A stretch of DNA of 64,000 nucleotides from Holothuria scabra (lineage: Eukaryota > Echinodermata > Holothuroidea > Aspidochirotida > Holothuriidae): the NCBI GenBank assembly GCA_037179385.1, contig CM074196.1, positions 33,752,486 through 33,816,485 on the forward strand, in the 5' to 3' direction. Under the pieces are notes generated by a model. That model worked only from the letters and a program-made list of their open reading frames with translations. It had not been told where the DNA came from and ran no database searches. The position numbers and the translations under genes are program-made. Shown here in pieces: positions 1 to 12,295 of this stretch (position 1 is its first letter; each line of letters opens with the position of its first letter).

Positions 1-223
1 TCTTTGTGTGATATATGCCTGTCTTCCAAGAAACAATTCTTATTATATCACCCGCAATAATGATGCTAGATGAAATATACTGTGAGCTAGCAAGCCAAAA
101 AATGCAAAGCGAATGACCCATAAAATTCGTATCAAAGGATCCAAGGACAATCTGCCCTTTGGACTAATTTCGTTTGATGAGCGCCCACGCTTGGAAAAAC
201 TTGCATTAGCGTCATTTCACAAC

Positions 224-231
224 TGACGTCA
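224..231. promoter_or_regulatory. Perfect cAMP response element palindrome (TGACGTCA)
   Basis: The sequence is the full 8-bp CRE, the binding site for CREB/ATF bZIP dimers. It lies 485 bp upstream of the inferred start codon of a dense-core vesicle gene, and many neuroendocrine granule genes have CRE-driven promoters. A half site (CGTCA) is at 210-214. Other TGACGTCA copies in the window (about 15835 and 32284) are inside repeats, so the motif alone is not proof. Position is what makes this copy plausible. Confidence 0.4.
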
Positions 232-688
232 CGCATATTTGGTTGTTAACGAGTCGCTTGGCCTTTTTATCAACTTAACCATTCTTTGTAATGGTTAAAT
301 TATTTCTCAATGGGTTGGAGTACCACACGTGAGTTAATTAATAAGAATCTTTCTTATGGCATTTGTATTAAGGAACATTTATTTCTCAGTTTGTCACCTA
401 GACAAAAAATAAAACATTATAGTGAAAAGGCGGTCACGGTCATATTAACTGACTTCTTTATACAGTATGGTAACTCCGTTCTTTTTCAGCAGTAATCAAA
501 TTTCCGATTCGAGCCCGAGGACTAGATCTGAGCAGTGTATTTACTGTTCCGGGATTGAAAATTTCAACAGCGCCACCTCACATGTACTTATTCTAGCAAC
601 TAAACACAGAGGGTGACTACAATAGAAGACTTCGTATCGACATTCTTTTTTCAGATTTTCAGGGATACTTTGGAATAAATCCGATTTC

Positions 689-700
689 ATGATGGACTAA
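689..700 (+). other. Minimal upstream ORF (Met-Met-Asp-stop)
   Basis: The bases read ATG ATG GAC TAA. The second ATG has A at -3 and G at +4, a strong initiation context. The frame is the same as the main ORF and the stop lies 15 nt before the main ATG at 716. If the mRNA includes this segment, most scanning ribosomes would meet it first, which would reduce translation of the IA-2 homologue. If the transcript starts between 701 and 715 the uORF would not exist; no start-site evidence is visible. Confidence 0.45.
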
Positions 701-715
701 AGAAAGAGAGAAGTG

Positions 716-794
716 ATGGCTCCGGGTTTCCTCTTTCTGACCCGCTTTTTAGCCCTTCTTTCACTCGTTTCTGGAGGTCCATATGGGAATGTCG
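716..794 (+). CDS. PTPRN: IA-2/phogrin homologue, coding exon 1 (signal peptide)
   Basis: This exon encodes residues 1-26 plus one base of codon 27. The ATG has G at -3 and G at +4, and an in-frame TAA sits 18 nt upstream, which fixes the start. The peptide begins MAPGFLFLTRFLALLSLVSG, a typical signal peptide: a short basic N-region, a hydrophobic core of Phe and Leu, and small residues (VSG-G) at the likely cleavage site near residues 20-21. This sends the ectodomain into the secretory lumen. The exon ends G|GTGAGT, a strong phase-1 donor that joins exactly to the exon at 26924. It was found by looking for a secretory start compatible with that phase. A different first exon is possible, but none is as good. 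Confidence 0.72.
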
Positions 795-2884
795 GTGAGT
801 ATTGGCTCTGAGTCTGTGAGTAACGGTCTACGGCTAGCCTAGAAGTTTCAACTAACACTTAGGCTTATGCTTAGCCTGTATTGTAAACTGCACTGCTTCA
901 ATTCCAGATCCAGCGTTCACAAGTTCTGAATTGCATACATGTGTGTGTGTCAACTGAACCAGACGCTACCTCCGAGTCCTAGGCCTACTCCTTAGTCCTA
1001 TTTCCCAAATACTATACTGCGATTAATACTAAAAAGAAGTCTGTACTCTGATTGTAGTACACATTGGACATGTGTACGGAGTCATTTTCTTCATTAGACC
1101 TTTTAGTGGTGACAGGGTACAGTCCCCCATATTTTGTAGGCCTAACGTTAGTGACCATTGAACTGCTTTTCACATGGCCTACCAATGTCATTAGGCCTAG
1201 GCTAGCCTAAATAGGGGCTTATGCTAAAATGGCAGTGGAAAAACTATTAGAAAAATTGGTGACTGCCCTATAGTCTGACACCCATATAGACCTTAATTAT
1301 GCCAGTTAGCTGTAATATTGCACACTGGGAAGGATTATTCCAACACAGTTTCCAATCAGCATTGTGACCATTGGCTTTCTCCATGGTGACGATTCACTTA
1401 TGTGGTCCCATACATGGAATATTCCTTCCCAGGTTGCGGTTTTGAAGCGCCCTCAATTTAATTGGCATAAGGTCTATGTTCGGACAATCACTATAGGCTT
1501 TCATCTATCATGGAGTTGTCAGAACCGAGTGTCTGAACCAAGCCTATGTTGGAAAGTAATGGATTTGGCAGAATGTATAGGCCTAGTGGTGTTGGAATTT
1601 ACAGATCATGTAACCGTTGGCAATAACACAACAGTTTAAAGCGAACCACTGCCTCTGGCCATGTCCAGCTGGGATAGGGGCAGTAGCCAAACCCAGTGTG
1701 AAAGGTCAAAGACTGTTTAGCTTATACAGTACGTAGGATTCACTTTCTAGACTGAAAGTCAAAGCACAGATTAAATCTAGCCCAAACCCATCAACGCTAC
1801 ATGTTAAATCTTCACCCACACCCTCGTCTTTTTTATTAAGGGAGGTGAAGCTTAAGATTAGCCAGTTTAGAAAGATTTTGTTTGTAATTAATACATAATA
1901 GACTCATTCAGTGTTGACAAACAAATGCTGTCAAGGCTGGGCATCAGAAGAGCTGGTAAAGCACATTTACACTGTTGTCACAATGAAAGATTGATTACAA
2001 TTGGGCTACTTTCTATGTGCAATTTTGCAAGTGTCAACATGAGCAACACCTAGCAATACACACATCCTTGGGCATACTCTATGTCAATTGATGCAAACCA
2101 GTGTAAACACCCTTCATGCCACCACCAACATGCCCAATATAAAAGCTGAGTAAAATATCTGCCAATCAGCCCATTTCAGGAGAGGGCTCAAGCAGGGCTT
2201 GCATTGATCCTTACAGTATCACTTTTATCTACCCTTCCCACCACACAGCTGAGACCCACTTGGTTGAACAATAAACTGTTGTACATACTGTATGTGTAGA
2301 AACTTGTTTTCATCATCATGTCTTCTATTTGTTTACTTGGAAAAGTTTTCCAAGGTTAATTTGTTGTTTCCATGATTTGACTAAAAAACAGACTGTTATC
2401 AAGTAGGGTTATACACTTGGTGTTTAATAAAGCGTGATGGTTTAGACACAGCAAACTCAGAGGTGTAAACACAGGTAGTATCAGGCCCGGCAGGTTATGT
2501 ACTGGATATAAGAAAATATTTTTCAGTGAAGCCAAATGCAAAAACCTGGCACAGGAAGCTGTCATGCTACTGCTAAAATAGTCAATGGTTTCAGAAGTAC
2601 TATATAATCCTGCTGTCTGGAAGGTGGGGGACTCTAGGTAAGCCAGAAACAGCTGCCCTCCCTCCTTTCCCTGAAGAACACATTGGGTCAATGATGGAGA
2701 GGACATTAGAAAACCAATGTAACTAGGGGGACACCATTTGAGTTATATTGGTCTGGGAATTTTCTATCATCTTGCTCGGAAAGTTGGGTGAAGCTGTAAT
2801 AATGATATTTGGAAATGATGATTATATAGTGATATCCTTACCATGATAAATGAGCAAAAATAAAGCTAAGTTTATCCAGCTATG

Positions 2885-3160
2885 GTCGATTGGATTTAGG
2901 CGGTGGCATTTGAAGCAATGAAGCTTAGTAACCTGGAGGTCTGAAGTTCGATTCCTGACCGGGTCAAAGTAATGTGGGTTTTTCATCCAAGAGCAATCTA
3001 CGGTTTTCCCATCTGAACTGGCCTTTCAAAAAATACTAAATTTGATCCAAAGGTTGCCACCCAACATGAAGTTGTAACTCATAAGCCATTGGCTTCTCCG
3101 ACATTCGTGGTTGCTTAGCGTTGTAAAACAACTGCCCTTCAAGGCCTGATTATATATTAT
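2885..3160 (+). repeat. tRNA-derived SINE
   Basis: The element contains GTTCGATTC at 2946-2954, an exact match to the RNA polymerase III B-box consensus GWTCRANNC, within a tRNA-like TΨC arm context (GAAGTTCGATTCCTGACC). The region upstream is tRNA-sized and the downstream part is an unrelated tail. A related body may be present at 60.4 kb (shared CCAAGAGCA phrase). The A box is unclear here, so the 5' end is approximate. Confidence 0.5.
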
Positions 3161-3707
3161 TATATTTTAAGCATGCTTTTCAGATGAATCAAATTTGTAT
3201 GTCTGCATGTCACAGCTGGTGCCTCAAAATCAGGGGGGACATGAAAGCAAAAGAGACTATTTTCTAGAAAATGCTAACCATTGAATATTTAGGTTATATT
3301 GTAAGACACTTGTGTTGGTAAGGTTTACTTGAATCAATGGTTTGTCGTATTCCCTTCCTTTGAAATATAGAGCATGACAAAATCAGTAAAAACCTCATGT
3401 TGCACCCCTAGTTTATGTAAATACCCTGGTGCAGATAGAGTGAAATAAAGTTTCCTGCCCATCAATGTCGATTTTGTATTTTTTGTCGTTATTTTAATGG
3501 AAATTGAGCAAAATTTGGCAGAATTTTGATGTTGAGATTGTTTATTCGTCCTCATTGTTCGTATGGACTGTTTAAATGTTCTGTGAAAAGTTTGGTCAGA
3601 ATAATTTAATGTACTTCCCTTTTGTGGAACATGAAGTAATACTATACCTTCAAGTGCAACAAATTTATGTCTCAAATTCAATAAAATAATAGATTACTGT
3701 ATACCAC

Positions 3708-4096
3708 AGGCCTGTAGCCAGCCTATATGGAGGGGTGGGCCTTTTTTCCAAGATGTGGACCTTTTTGCAAATACAGAGGCAGCTGGGGTGTGCCATAAGC
3801 ATGCAGTTGATAGGGATCCGGGCCATGCTTCCTGGGAAATGTTTGAAATCTGCAGATCTCCTGCAATCTGGAGCATCTTAGAGGACTTTTGAACACAACA
3901 GAGGTCTTTTTTCCCCAGGAATTCCACACAGTACACCATTTTTTGAGAAAAAAAAGGTACATGTAATCTGGTACATGTCAAGATAAAAAATATTTCACAT
4001 AAAACCCTTAAAACACAGGGCTGGAAAAATGGACCTCCCCCAAGTTGGGGGGGGGGGGGTCGTTTGAACGCTCTGACCCCCCCTGGCTATGGGCCT
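3708..4096. mobile_element. Small inverted-repeat element (MITE-like), G-run interior
   Basis: The left end reads AGGCCTGTAGCCAGCC and the right end, reverse-complemented, reads AGGCCCATAGCCAGG, so the ends form imperfect inverted repeats about 390 bp apart. Near the right end is a run of ten or so G followed by a C run, which can also fold back. There is no coding capacity, since the minus-strand frames of 79-95 codons inside it are low-complexity. A target duplication was not identified. Confidence 0.45.
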
Positions 4097-4479
4097 CTAC
4101 CATACCAATGTGAACAAGTAATAAAAAGATTTCTATATTCAAATTATTTAATGTTAATCCTTAGCAACAACTAGCCTTAGGCATTTATTATTATGCAGTG
4201 TGCAAGAAGGTTCAGTGAACATTCATCTGACAGAACATGGAAGCATCCCTCAATCATGAAATAGACTCAATATTTCATACTGTAGATCTGCTTCGAAATG
4301 TTTTCTGTAGTTTGATGCATCTATATGCAGTACAAGGTGCTTTGACCTATCTTTTGGAAAACTTTGAATTACCCTCACACCCCACATGGGTGAAAGAAAC
4401 ATTTGCATGTTTAACTCACCACTGCTGGGGTTTAGAGGATTTGTCTTTCAACTGCTAGATGCATCAGACATGAACTAAA

Positions 4480-4760
4480 CCAGAGGGAAAAAGGTCAAAA
4501 CCTTGTAAACACTGTATCTCAAGGAGGGTAAATGTGAGGGATCTCATACATAGCAGGTGGATTGCCCATATTAAGTAGATGATCACAATTATTTTTGGTG
4601 GAGGTCAAAGGTCATTTGGGGTCATCAGAGATGAAAAGCTCAAAAACTTGTAAACACCATATGTCAAGAAAGGTAACTGCCAGGAATCTCATATTTACTC
4701 AGTGGATTGTCCATATTGAGTAGATGACCCCTATTGTTTTTATTGGCATTGAAAAGTATG
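4480..4760 (+). repeat. Dispersed/tandem repeat carrying AGGTCAAAGGTCA
   Basis: Two degenerate units of about 120 bp share phrases such as CTTGTAAACAC, TCAAGAAAGGTAA, TCTCATA and TGGATTGCCCATATT. The same family recurs at 33900-34330. A perfect direct repeat AGGTCA-A-AGGTCA lies at 4602-4614. Confidence 0.6.
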
Positions 4761-7700
4761 TGATGGGACATCTTCTACTAAACATTACAAATTTAACTCC
4801 AGCAGAAAGTTTGTTCCCTTTTCATGCATTGAGCAGTTACAAGTATAGCAATTGATTTGTATTATAAAACCTGTTTTTCCACATTCTCTGGCACAACTGA
4901 AAGTTTGGTTGGGTCTCATTAAATCATCAAACTTAAAAACACATATTCATATTCATTGAAGACCAAAAATTAGAACATTGGGTTACACAGTATGTTGATT
5001 CTGGCATGAAATTGTGCCCTGTTATTACATTAAGTTCCAAGTGAAAAAGTGGGCAGAGCAAAATATAAAATCTTAAAAGGCAAAATCTGTTCATCAGGCT
5101 GGCATACATGCTTCAATGCTCATGGGTATGCTGATTTTGCAGCCACAAGTAAATAGATTTTCATGAAACTGATGTGGAACATGTGAGTTTAAACAGTCTG
5201 TATAAGGGTCATTTAGGGGCATAGTCTGAAAATATTAGATGCTTTTGTGCACACTAAGTAGATGACTGATATGGAACTTCATAAGTATAAACTTTGAACA
5301 GAGAGTACTCTGTGTGATGCACAAGAATCTCTTTTATAATATACCTACATTGCTTTTTCAATAACCTTAAAGAAAACCTGAAGAAAACATTAAATTTAGT
5401 GGCAAAAAGTGCTAATATTTGACAAACCTTGTGCCTACTGTCCTCATGAGGACATGTGCATGCAAGCATGCATTAATTGGAAGTGGGAATTGATTAATTA
5501 GATATACCACAGTTAGTTAGTTTTACAAAAAAGAACCTAATTTACACTGATCATTTGGTATCAAATACCCTTCAGCGCACATGAACTGTCATTGCCTAAT
5601 AGAGTGAATCAAATTGTGACTGACCCATTCTTTGCCATTTGGTCACAGTTATCTCGCCCAATTTTTCACAGTTGACTGCCAGTTATCCCCACAGTGTCCT
5701 GAAGGATTACCTCATACAAACATACAGCTCAATTGACTTAAGCTTTTTACTGTATAAGTGGTGTTAATTGACTCTTATAAACCCTCTGAAGAAAGCTTAT
5801 TTTTATCTCAGTACATAACCATGACAGCCCATTGTTTGTATACACTCCTATTTCCTGCCATTCCCTGCAGGCATTCAGTACTCTTTTTGTGGCATCACAT
5901 TCAAACATTCATGCATCATAGCTAAATTACACAGCATGGGCACATTATCTTGTCTTGATTACACATTATGTTTGCCTAGCCATTGTCTGGAGATGGAGAA
6001 GTTCATGTACACTGATCAAGTTTCTAAACTGAAAGTCATCTTAGAAATACTGTGGATTGACACCCTTCAGAAATTAGTGTCCTTTACATAGAAGCTGGTG
6101 GAATTGAACAAATAGTGTGTTTGTATAAGGAATTTTGTTGAACAAAACTTTAAACATTGGTGTCTGTCTAGATTGGTGTTTCTGCTTTACAGTTTCAAAT
6201 GAGTTTAAGGAACAAAAGATTTTTAGGACCAGGAGTTTGTTATGTAAGTCAAATGAATCAAAGTTTAGCCTCTGATGCACCAAAAAAGTAACCCCTGTGT
6301 GAAGGGTTATATAGCTATGTCAAATATCATCATTGAGTGGGAATTCTTGTCTCACATTTCATTTTTATCCATGTCACTATCCCCCCCACAGTGTACCATA
6401 AAGCTTAATGCATAAAACCATTGCTTCAAGATTACCCTTTATGACACTTTTCAAAAGTATTAAAATTTTATTTTGCATTGCTGCTGTCATTTAAAAGTAG
6501 TTCAGGTAATGAGAGCAAGCATAATGTTGTATACTGTGTATCAAACAAGGAAAACTTGTACTGTACAGTATGTTATGCTGTACCTACAGTATAAGTAGAC
6601 AATAAAAAATTTTCTTGTTAAATTATGGATTAATAGGGATTGCTTTTGTTAATAGTGCAGAACCCCAACATTACTGTAGATGAATACAATAGGTGCACAC
6701 TGTTTAGAGTTAAATGCAACTGTCCATGGTACAGGCAGTTAAAAATAATAATAAAAAGAAAAAATCATGAGATATAATATGCTAATGGTACCCAGTTATG
6801 GCCCCCCAAAAGTCAGCATTTGCTGTAGGACTCTTCCTTATAAAGATGTTATATTGTGTCAATCATCTTCTAACCTGTACAAATTTGCATTAAGAGGAGA
6901 AAGACTTACTAGGGAGAGAGAAAAACAGTCGAAATGTATCTATAATCCAGACTGAAATCCTGCTGGATTTGTGTGGGTGGGCAGTGACGTGTTGCATACG
7001 TCTTGCATTTTAATATGTTTTTGTAAATGCTGCACAGTATGTATTTGAGTAATTTATTACCATTGTTGTGCAGTAGCTGCTTACAGTGTAATTTACTGAA
7101 GTTGATAAACGAAGTGCTAAGTGTATGTATGAATATGGTAGTCTTGAGTTTTGTAAATTAAATTGATGTTCATTCATTATTGAACTTAGGTGTTTAAAGT
7201 GCCATTGGCCATATCAGTTGGTGCTTTTGTGTTGCAAGATGTTGTTTACAAACATATTGCCAGCTTTTAATAAGACATGCAGAAACAACAAATTTATGAG
7301 AAAAATTCATCAAATTTATTTTTCTGCCTTTAAAGTTCTTTTGCCTACTTCTTACAAAAAGGAACACAAAATTTGTGGATATTTTTTGAAAATGTTTTGA
7401 CCATTTGATGTAGGTGTCATTTAATAGCACAACCAGGGCTGTAACCATGTCGGGTGGCACTGGGCGTTGCTGCCCGGCTCTCAAAATCTCCATCCAGTAC
7501 TCGCCATCAATATCAGCATCACTGCAAGGCACAAATTTCTTACCCAAGCTGAATAAAATTCTTAGATTTCTTTAGAATTGAGTGATAATTTTAGGTTTTT
7601 TGCAAGCACTCTCCAATCTGCAAAAATTTTTCAGAGGGGGTGGGACAGTGACTTCCCTTAGACTACTCCCTCAGGATGGTGACCACAAATTACTGGGCTC

Positions 7701-8088
7701 TCAAAATGGTCTGGTGCCAACCCTGACCACAACCTTATTTTAAAGGGGAAGTTTAAGAAAAAATTCAAAATGCTGAAGAGGAACCAAATCTACACACTGT
7801 GGTGAAATTTCAATTCAAACCGTACATAACCGGACATAAATTTCTCGAGATACAACTAAATGAAGTTACTAGATTTGTGTTCCAAAGGGAGCTTGAGGGC
7901 AGCAGAGGTTATATCACTTCCTCACATTGACGAGGAATGGTTTGTTTCCCTTTGTTTTTCAGACTGTTTTGCCGACCTTGAAATTGATAGGAATATGACC
8001 TCCCTGTGGGGAATGCAAAGTTTGTGAAGTCCTCATACCACTTATGCAATCACATTTTGAAAATGTAGGATCGTTGAGGAGAAAATAG

Positions 8089-8449
8089 CAGGCCTTGATT
8101 TTCAGTAAAATTTATGATTGTCCTCCGGGCAACCATTTCACTAGTTTTGGTTGTCCACAATGAAATTTGGTTGTCCGGGACACTTTGCACACAATTACAA
8201 AACAGTAATTGTTTTCATGTATTATTGGTCTTGAAGAATAAAAAGCTAGGATGTTCGAGAGACAGAAACACTTCAAGTCTGAAACATGGTAGACGAAAAA
8301 AAGTTGAAAGAGTTTATCTGTCAGCTTTATAATTCTTCAGTCTGAGAGAAAAATGGTTGTCCATCGGACAACCAACCTTTAACTTTTGGTTGTCCAAATG
8401 ATATTTTAGTTGTCCCAGACAATTGGACAACCATGAAAATCGAGCCCTG
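8089..8449. mobile_element. TTGTCC-rich MITE, copy 1
   Basis: The left end (CAGGCCTTGATTTTCAG) and the reverse complement of the right end (CAGGGCTCGATTTTCATGG) are inverted repeats. Within, GGTTGTCC and its complement GGACAACC recur many times, concentrated in the two subterminal regions. Related copies are at 15509-16072 and 31615-32018. The element is non-coding, so it must depend on a transposase made elsewhere. The superfamily is not clear. Confidence 0.6.
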
Positions 8450-8727
8450 AATAGGCTATATAGTTCAAAGAAAAACAAAAGACTGTTCATTAATGTGGGG
8501 ATATGGTGTCATGTATGCTTGCTTCAAGTTCACTTTTTGTTGAAAATGTGACAACTTTGCTTGTTCATATCCTGAGAACCACCCATCATGTTTTAGTGCA
8601 AATTTCACCAAAATTCTTAGAATAAGTACCTTTCTAACAAATTAGAACTTGATATGAAATTAAACCCTTCTTTTAAAAAAGCCAATCATGAGTTGATGCA
8701 ACCACAGTATTTACAACATATTGTATG

Positions 8728-8975
8728 GCTTCCCTCATAGCTTTCAAACATGTCAACATATTACTGTATTTTTCTTCAAAATATCTTTCATAATACTGCA
8801 CTTGAATAGGACTTTAATAAATATTGCACGTTCAAGGTAAAAGAAGCAGTAACTCCTTGTAAAATTTCACAATTAAGGAAGAAAAATATTGTCACATGAT
8901 TCGATCAAGAACCAGTCATGGAAGAAAGAGTGTACTTCACTATTTCAAATTGAGGTGACTGCACTTCTAGTTACA
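8728..8975 (+). repeat. TCACATGACTC-type dispersed repeat, copy 1
   Basis: This diverged copy contains TTGTCACATGATTCGATCAA followed by an AACCAGTCATGG phrase, preceded by TTCAAGGTAAA and CAGTAACTCCTTGTAA. Seven other copies are recognisable in the window (near 15.1, 25.5, 35.9, 39.8, 40.6, 49.4 and 61.5 kb). Confidence 0.5.
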
Positions 8976-10103
8976 TTAATGTACATTATGCATACATGAA
9001 CAACTTTCATTATGACTACCGGTATATTAACAATTCAAAAGTGCTGCTGAATGGCAAGAAATATTGGGAGGGGGCCTACAGTTTCTAGGCAGAATGCTAT
9101 CACCAGTTGGCACATAGGGTACAAGAACAATTTTTGACTTCACAACCCCCATCTAGTGTCTGGAAACTGCACTCCAAAGTGTACTGCATCATACCCACTG
9201 CTTGCAGCTGAATCTTACACATGTTAAGCCCCTCCACTTTTTTCAGTGGTTGTACAGTTACAGAATCAGTATGCCTTGGAGGACTGATCCCCCACCCCCA
9301 TCCCATTCTGCTACCACTGACCATACAAAGTATACATGTAAATTACCATGCAAGTCCTGTAGAGAAACTGTCTCACAAAAAATATGTTCTGGTTTACCCT
9401 TTAAATTATCACTTTGCAAGAAATAATGAAGAATTGCATCGGATGTCATGCACAAAAATTACAAGTTGAGTGTCACAATACAGCTTGCACATGGTATTGT
9501 TCCCTGTAGTGTGTTGCAAGCAAACATGCACTGAAAACAAGATACTTTTACATTATAAATAGAATTCAGCTAATCAATAATACATGTGTACATCCATCCA
9601 TATCTCATGATAAAGTGACTTGCGTTTATTAAGTCTTAAAAGAATAACTTCAAGAATTCACCTTGGAGATTAGCAGTGCATACCTTAGTTCAATCAGCTG
9701 TATGCAATATGAAGCATTTTGTATCACTCATCATTCAATATTGGGAGGAGAGCTACTTTTTGAAATTGAATAAAACATGAAATATTCCTTAGAGTTTAAT
9801 GTATGTATCAAGGAGTTCTTGTGCATACCAATGTGTAGAGAGTGTACACAACACATGTGCAGCAGCTTGTTTACAGTCTGTATGGAAGTTCTTCAATGTA
9901 CCTTAAGGTATATTGTTGCATTGGTAAAATTCAGTGTTTTATTATTCCATGACTTATTGATAGAAATAATACAGAAGGCTTACTGTCCTGCCATGAAAAT
10001 CATGTACAGTAGCTTTAATTACATGGTACAGTACACAAACTGACACTGTAGCCTACAGATTGGAGAAATTTTAGTAAAAAGATGGAAAGTAGTTGAGGAT
10101 TAA

Positions 10104-10125
10104 GGGAGGGGAAAGGGGAGGGGGG
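10104..10125 (+). other. G-quadruplex motif
   Basis: The run GGGAGGGGAAAGGGGAGGGG has four G tracts with loops of one to three bases, the canonical pattern, in intron 1 on the non-template strand. Confidence 0.5.
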
Positions 10126-11021
10126 TTGGAAAGATTGTACATCTGGCAAACTTGATTGCTCTTCTTTATTCTTAGTTTAATTCTTTCCACAGAAGGAAAA
10201 TTGGAAAAGGTGGGACGATTGCAGAGGATAGCACTATTAATTATGTGCCGAAAATGTCTATGTCCATGTCCTCTTGATATATTTTGGATTGGGTCCATTC
10301 AAGCATTAGTAGGAAATTGTGAAAATGGGGGACAGTGTTCTATTCATTTTATTTTTGTACAGTAAGCTTGGATGATGACAGGCAAGGGCAGAATGTATCC
10401 TGTACGCAAAACTTTGTCCATGCCTGTTTTCTCCTTCAATGTGTTCCATTCTGCTAGAATCTAGTAGGGCATTCTATCCAATATTACCCGAGAATAAGAT
10501 CTTTTTCTCAGGTGAAACTTATCTCTAAAACTGCAACCATTAATCCCTATAACAATCAAGCCCGCTCTATGGAAAAAAACAAGAGTCAAATTGTTTTGAC
10601 TTAAATTATCTCAAGATATCTAAACTGGAAGGTTTCTGATAGATTCTGAATAACAGTAAGAATGCTTAATCAGAGATAGCTAAAAATTGCTACAGCACAC
10701 CTTCCTAGCATTATAATGGATTTTCAGATACCTGCAAGACTGTTCAAAAAGATAGACTTTGCAGTGCAAATATATGCATCACATGCAATCCCTTATTAGA
10801 GTAAAATCTGCTGGTACTATACAATATTTACATGGCATAACATGTGACACAATCTATAAACTGTACAGAGCATTGCTTTGATTTTTAACAGGAGATTAAA
10901 TGTTGACATCATACTTTATGTCCTGAATATTGAGCAGAAACAGCAGCACAGGGGAAATTTTATGTTAAATTACTATTTTTAAATGGCAGCAGTATACAGT
11001 ATGATACTGTACTTAATATGT

Positions 11022-11375
11022 TTAAAGGCTCAATTCTCTTACCCCAAACAGTACAAATTATCCTTACCTTCTTACTTAAAGGCCCAATTCTCTCATCCCA
11101 AGCAGTACCGATTCTCCTAACCTTCTTACTTAAGCCCCTGCCACAATTGTCTGAAATTCCTCCTCATCCAGACACAATCCAGGTTTATTGCTTCAGGGTG
11201 AGTATAAAAAGCTCAAAGGGGTATTTCAAAACTCAGCACAGTTCATGCTGTGTAATGTAACCTTTGGTAATCTGCATTGTTTGAATAAGCTGTCAATCAA
11301 AGAGCTGAGCCAATTGGGAATTTTGGTACTCTTGTACAAGAATTGTAGTTTGGGGTGAGAGGAATGTTCCTTTAA
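11022..11375 (+). mobile_element. TTAA-ended MITE, copy 1
   Basis: The left end is TTAAAGGCTCAATTCTCT and the right end, reverse-complemented, is TTAAAGGAACATTCCTCT, and both continue into CACCCCAAAC or CTTACCCCAAAC. The interior has the family's landmarks: CCACAATTGTCTGAAATTC, CATCCAGACACAATCC, CTTCAGGGTGAGTAT and CAATCAAAGAGCTGAGCCAA. It starts with a partly duplicated end. A second, partial copy is joined to its right edge. TTAA ends suggest a piggyBac-like target, but this is an inference. Confidence 0.65.
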
Positions 11376-11628
11376 GCCCCTCCCACAATCGTTTTAAATT
11401 CATCCACATGCAGACACAATCCCAGTTGATTGCTTCAGGGTGAGTTTATCGAAAAGCTCAATGTGAATAATCAAAGCACTCTCAGTACACTTCCTGCTGT
11501 ATAATATAACTGCTGTGGTACTTTGCATTGTTTGATTTTGCTGTCAATCAAAGAGCTGCCAGTTGAAAATTTTGGTAAACCCTGACAAGAGTTGTAGTAT
11601 GGAGTGAGAGGATTGGCTCTTTAAGTCT
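11375..11628 (+). mobile_element. TTAA-ended MITE, partial second copy joined head-to-tail
   Basis: This copy starts inside the element at the CCCCTCCCACAATCG landmark and runs through CAGACACAATCCC and CAATCAAAGAGCTG to a right end GGAGTGAGAGGATTGGCTC followed by TTTAA. Its left terminal part is missing, and it shares the boundary with the first copy. This looks like a dimeric element or an insertion at the edge of the first. Confidence 0.55.
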
Positions 11629-12295
11629 TGAAATATCATGAAAGCTTCTTGGAAGAGAAATTAGAAATTTGTAATATACTAAGATGTTGTACCAAATAAA
11701 CAGCCTGTGAATGCTTCTAAACTTGATTTCTAGATAGGTGGTGTACAGTATAACCAAATGGATTGCAAATGCAGTAATGCACACCAAATTTTACAAACTT
11801 GACAGATTTATTACACCTACAGTACGTGCTACATGTAAAATTCTTCTTAACATTTCACTTGTTACTGTACTGTAGGTGCCATCATAACAGTACCATATAG
11901 TATGAAGTGCAATCACAAACTAAAGAATCAATGTTTTCATGACAAGGGTCCTTCATGAGCTGCAAGCTGGAACTCAATGAAGAAACTTTTCTAGTTCAGT
12001 CTACAAATGCTCATAAAACTTGCACTAATTGATGACCAACTGCAGACATCAGTATGTAGATTACTCTTCCTTTAACTTCCTTTGATTAATTGTGGTGGCC
12101 AAGTGGGGGAGGGGGGTCAGGGGGGTCAGAACCCCCTCTGCCTAAAAATTTCCACACTAGCAATTTTTAGAATATGAGGCAATTGCCCCACACACTCTCT
12201 TAATATTGATTACAAATTGCCACCCATGTGATTCATCAGTATATACTTTGAAAGGTTTGTTTATTGTAAACCAGTATTAATTAGACTCTTGGTTT

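Larger units (their letters stand above)
1..715 (+). promoter_or_regulatory. Upstream region and probable 5' UTR of the IA-2 homologue
   Basis: The 715 bases before the start codon hold no convincing coding frame. They are less AT-rich and richer in CpG than the following intron, especially about 130-260. There is a perfect CRE palindrome at 224-231, with a CGTCA half site just upstream at 210-214. No clear TATA box is visible, so the transcription start is unknown. A pyrimidine-rich stretch ending in TTTTTTCAG at 654 is a good acceptor candidate, so the ATG exon may start at 655 with a non-coding first exon further upstream. An in-frame TAA at 698-700 excludes an N-terminal extension in a continuous exon. 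Confidence 0.45.
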
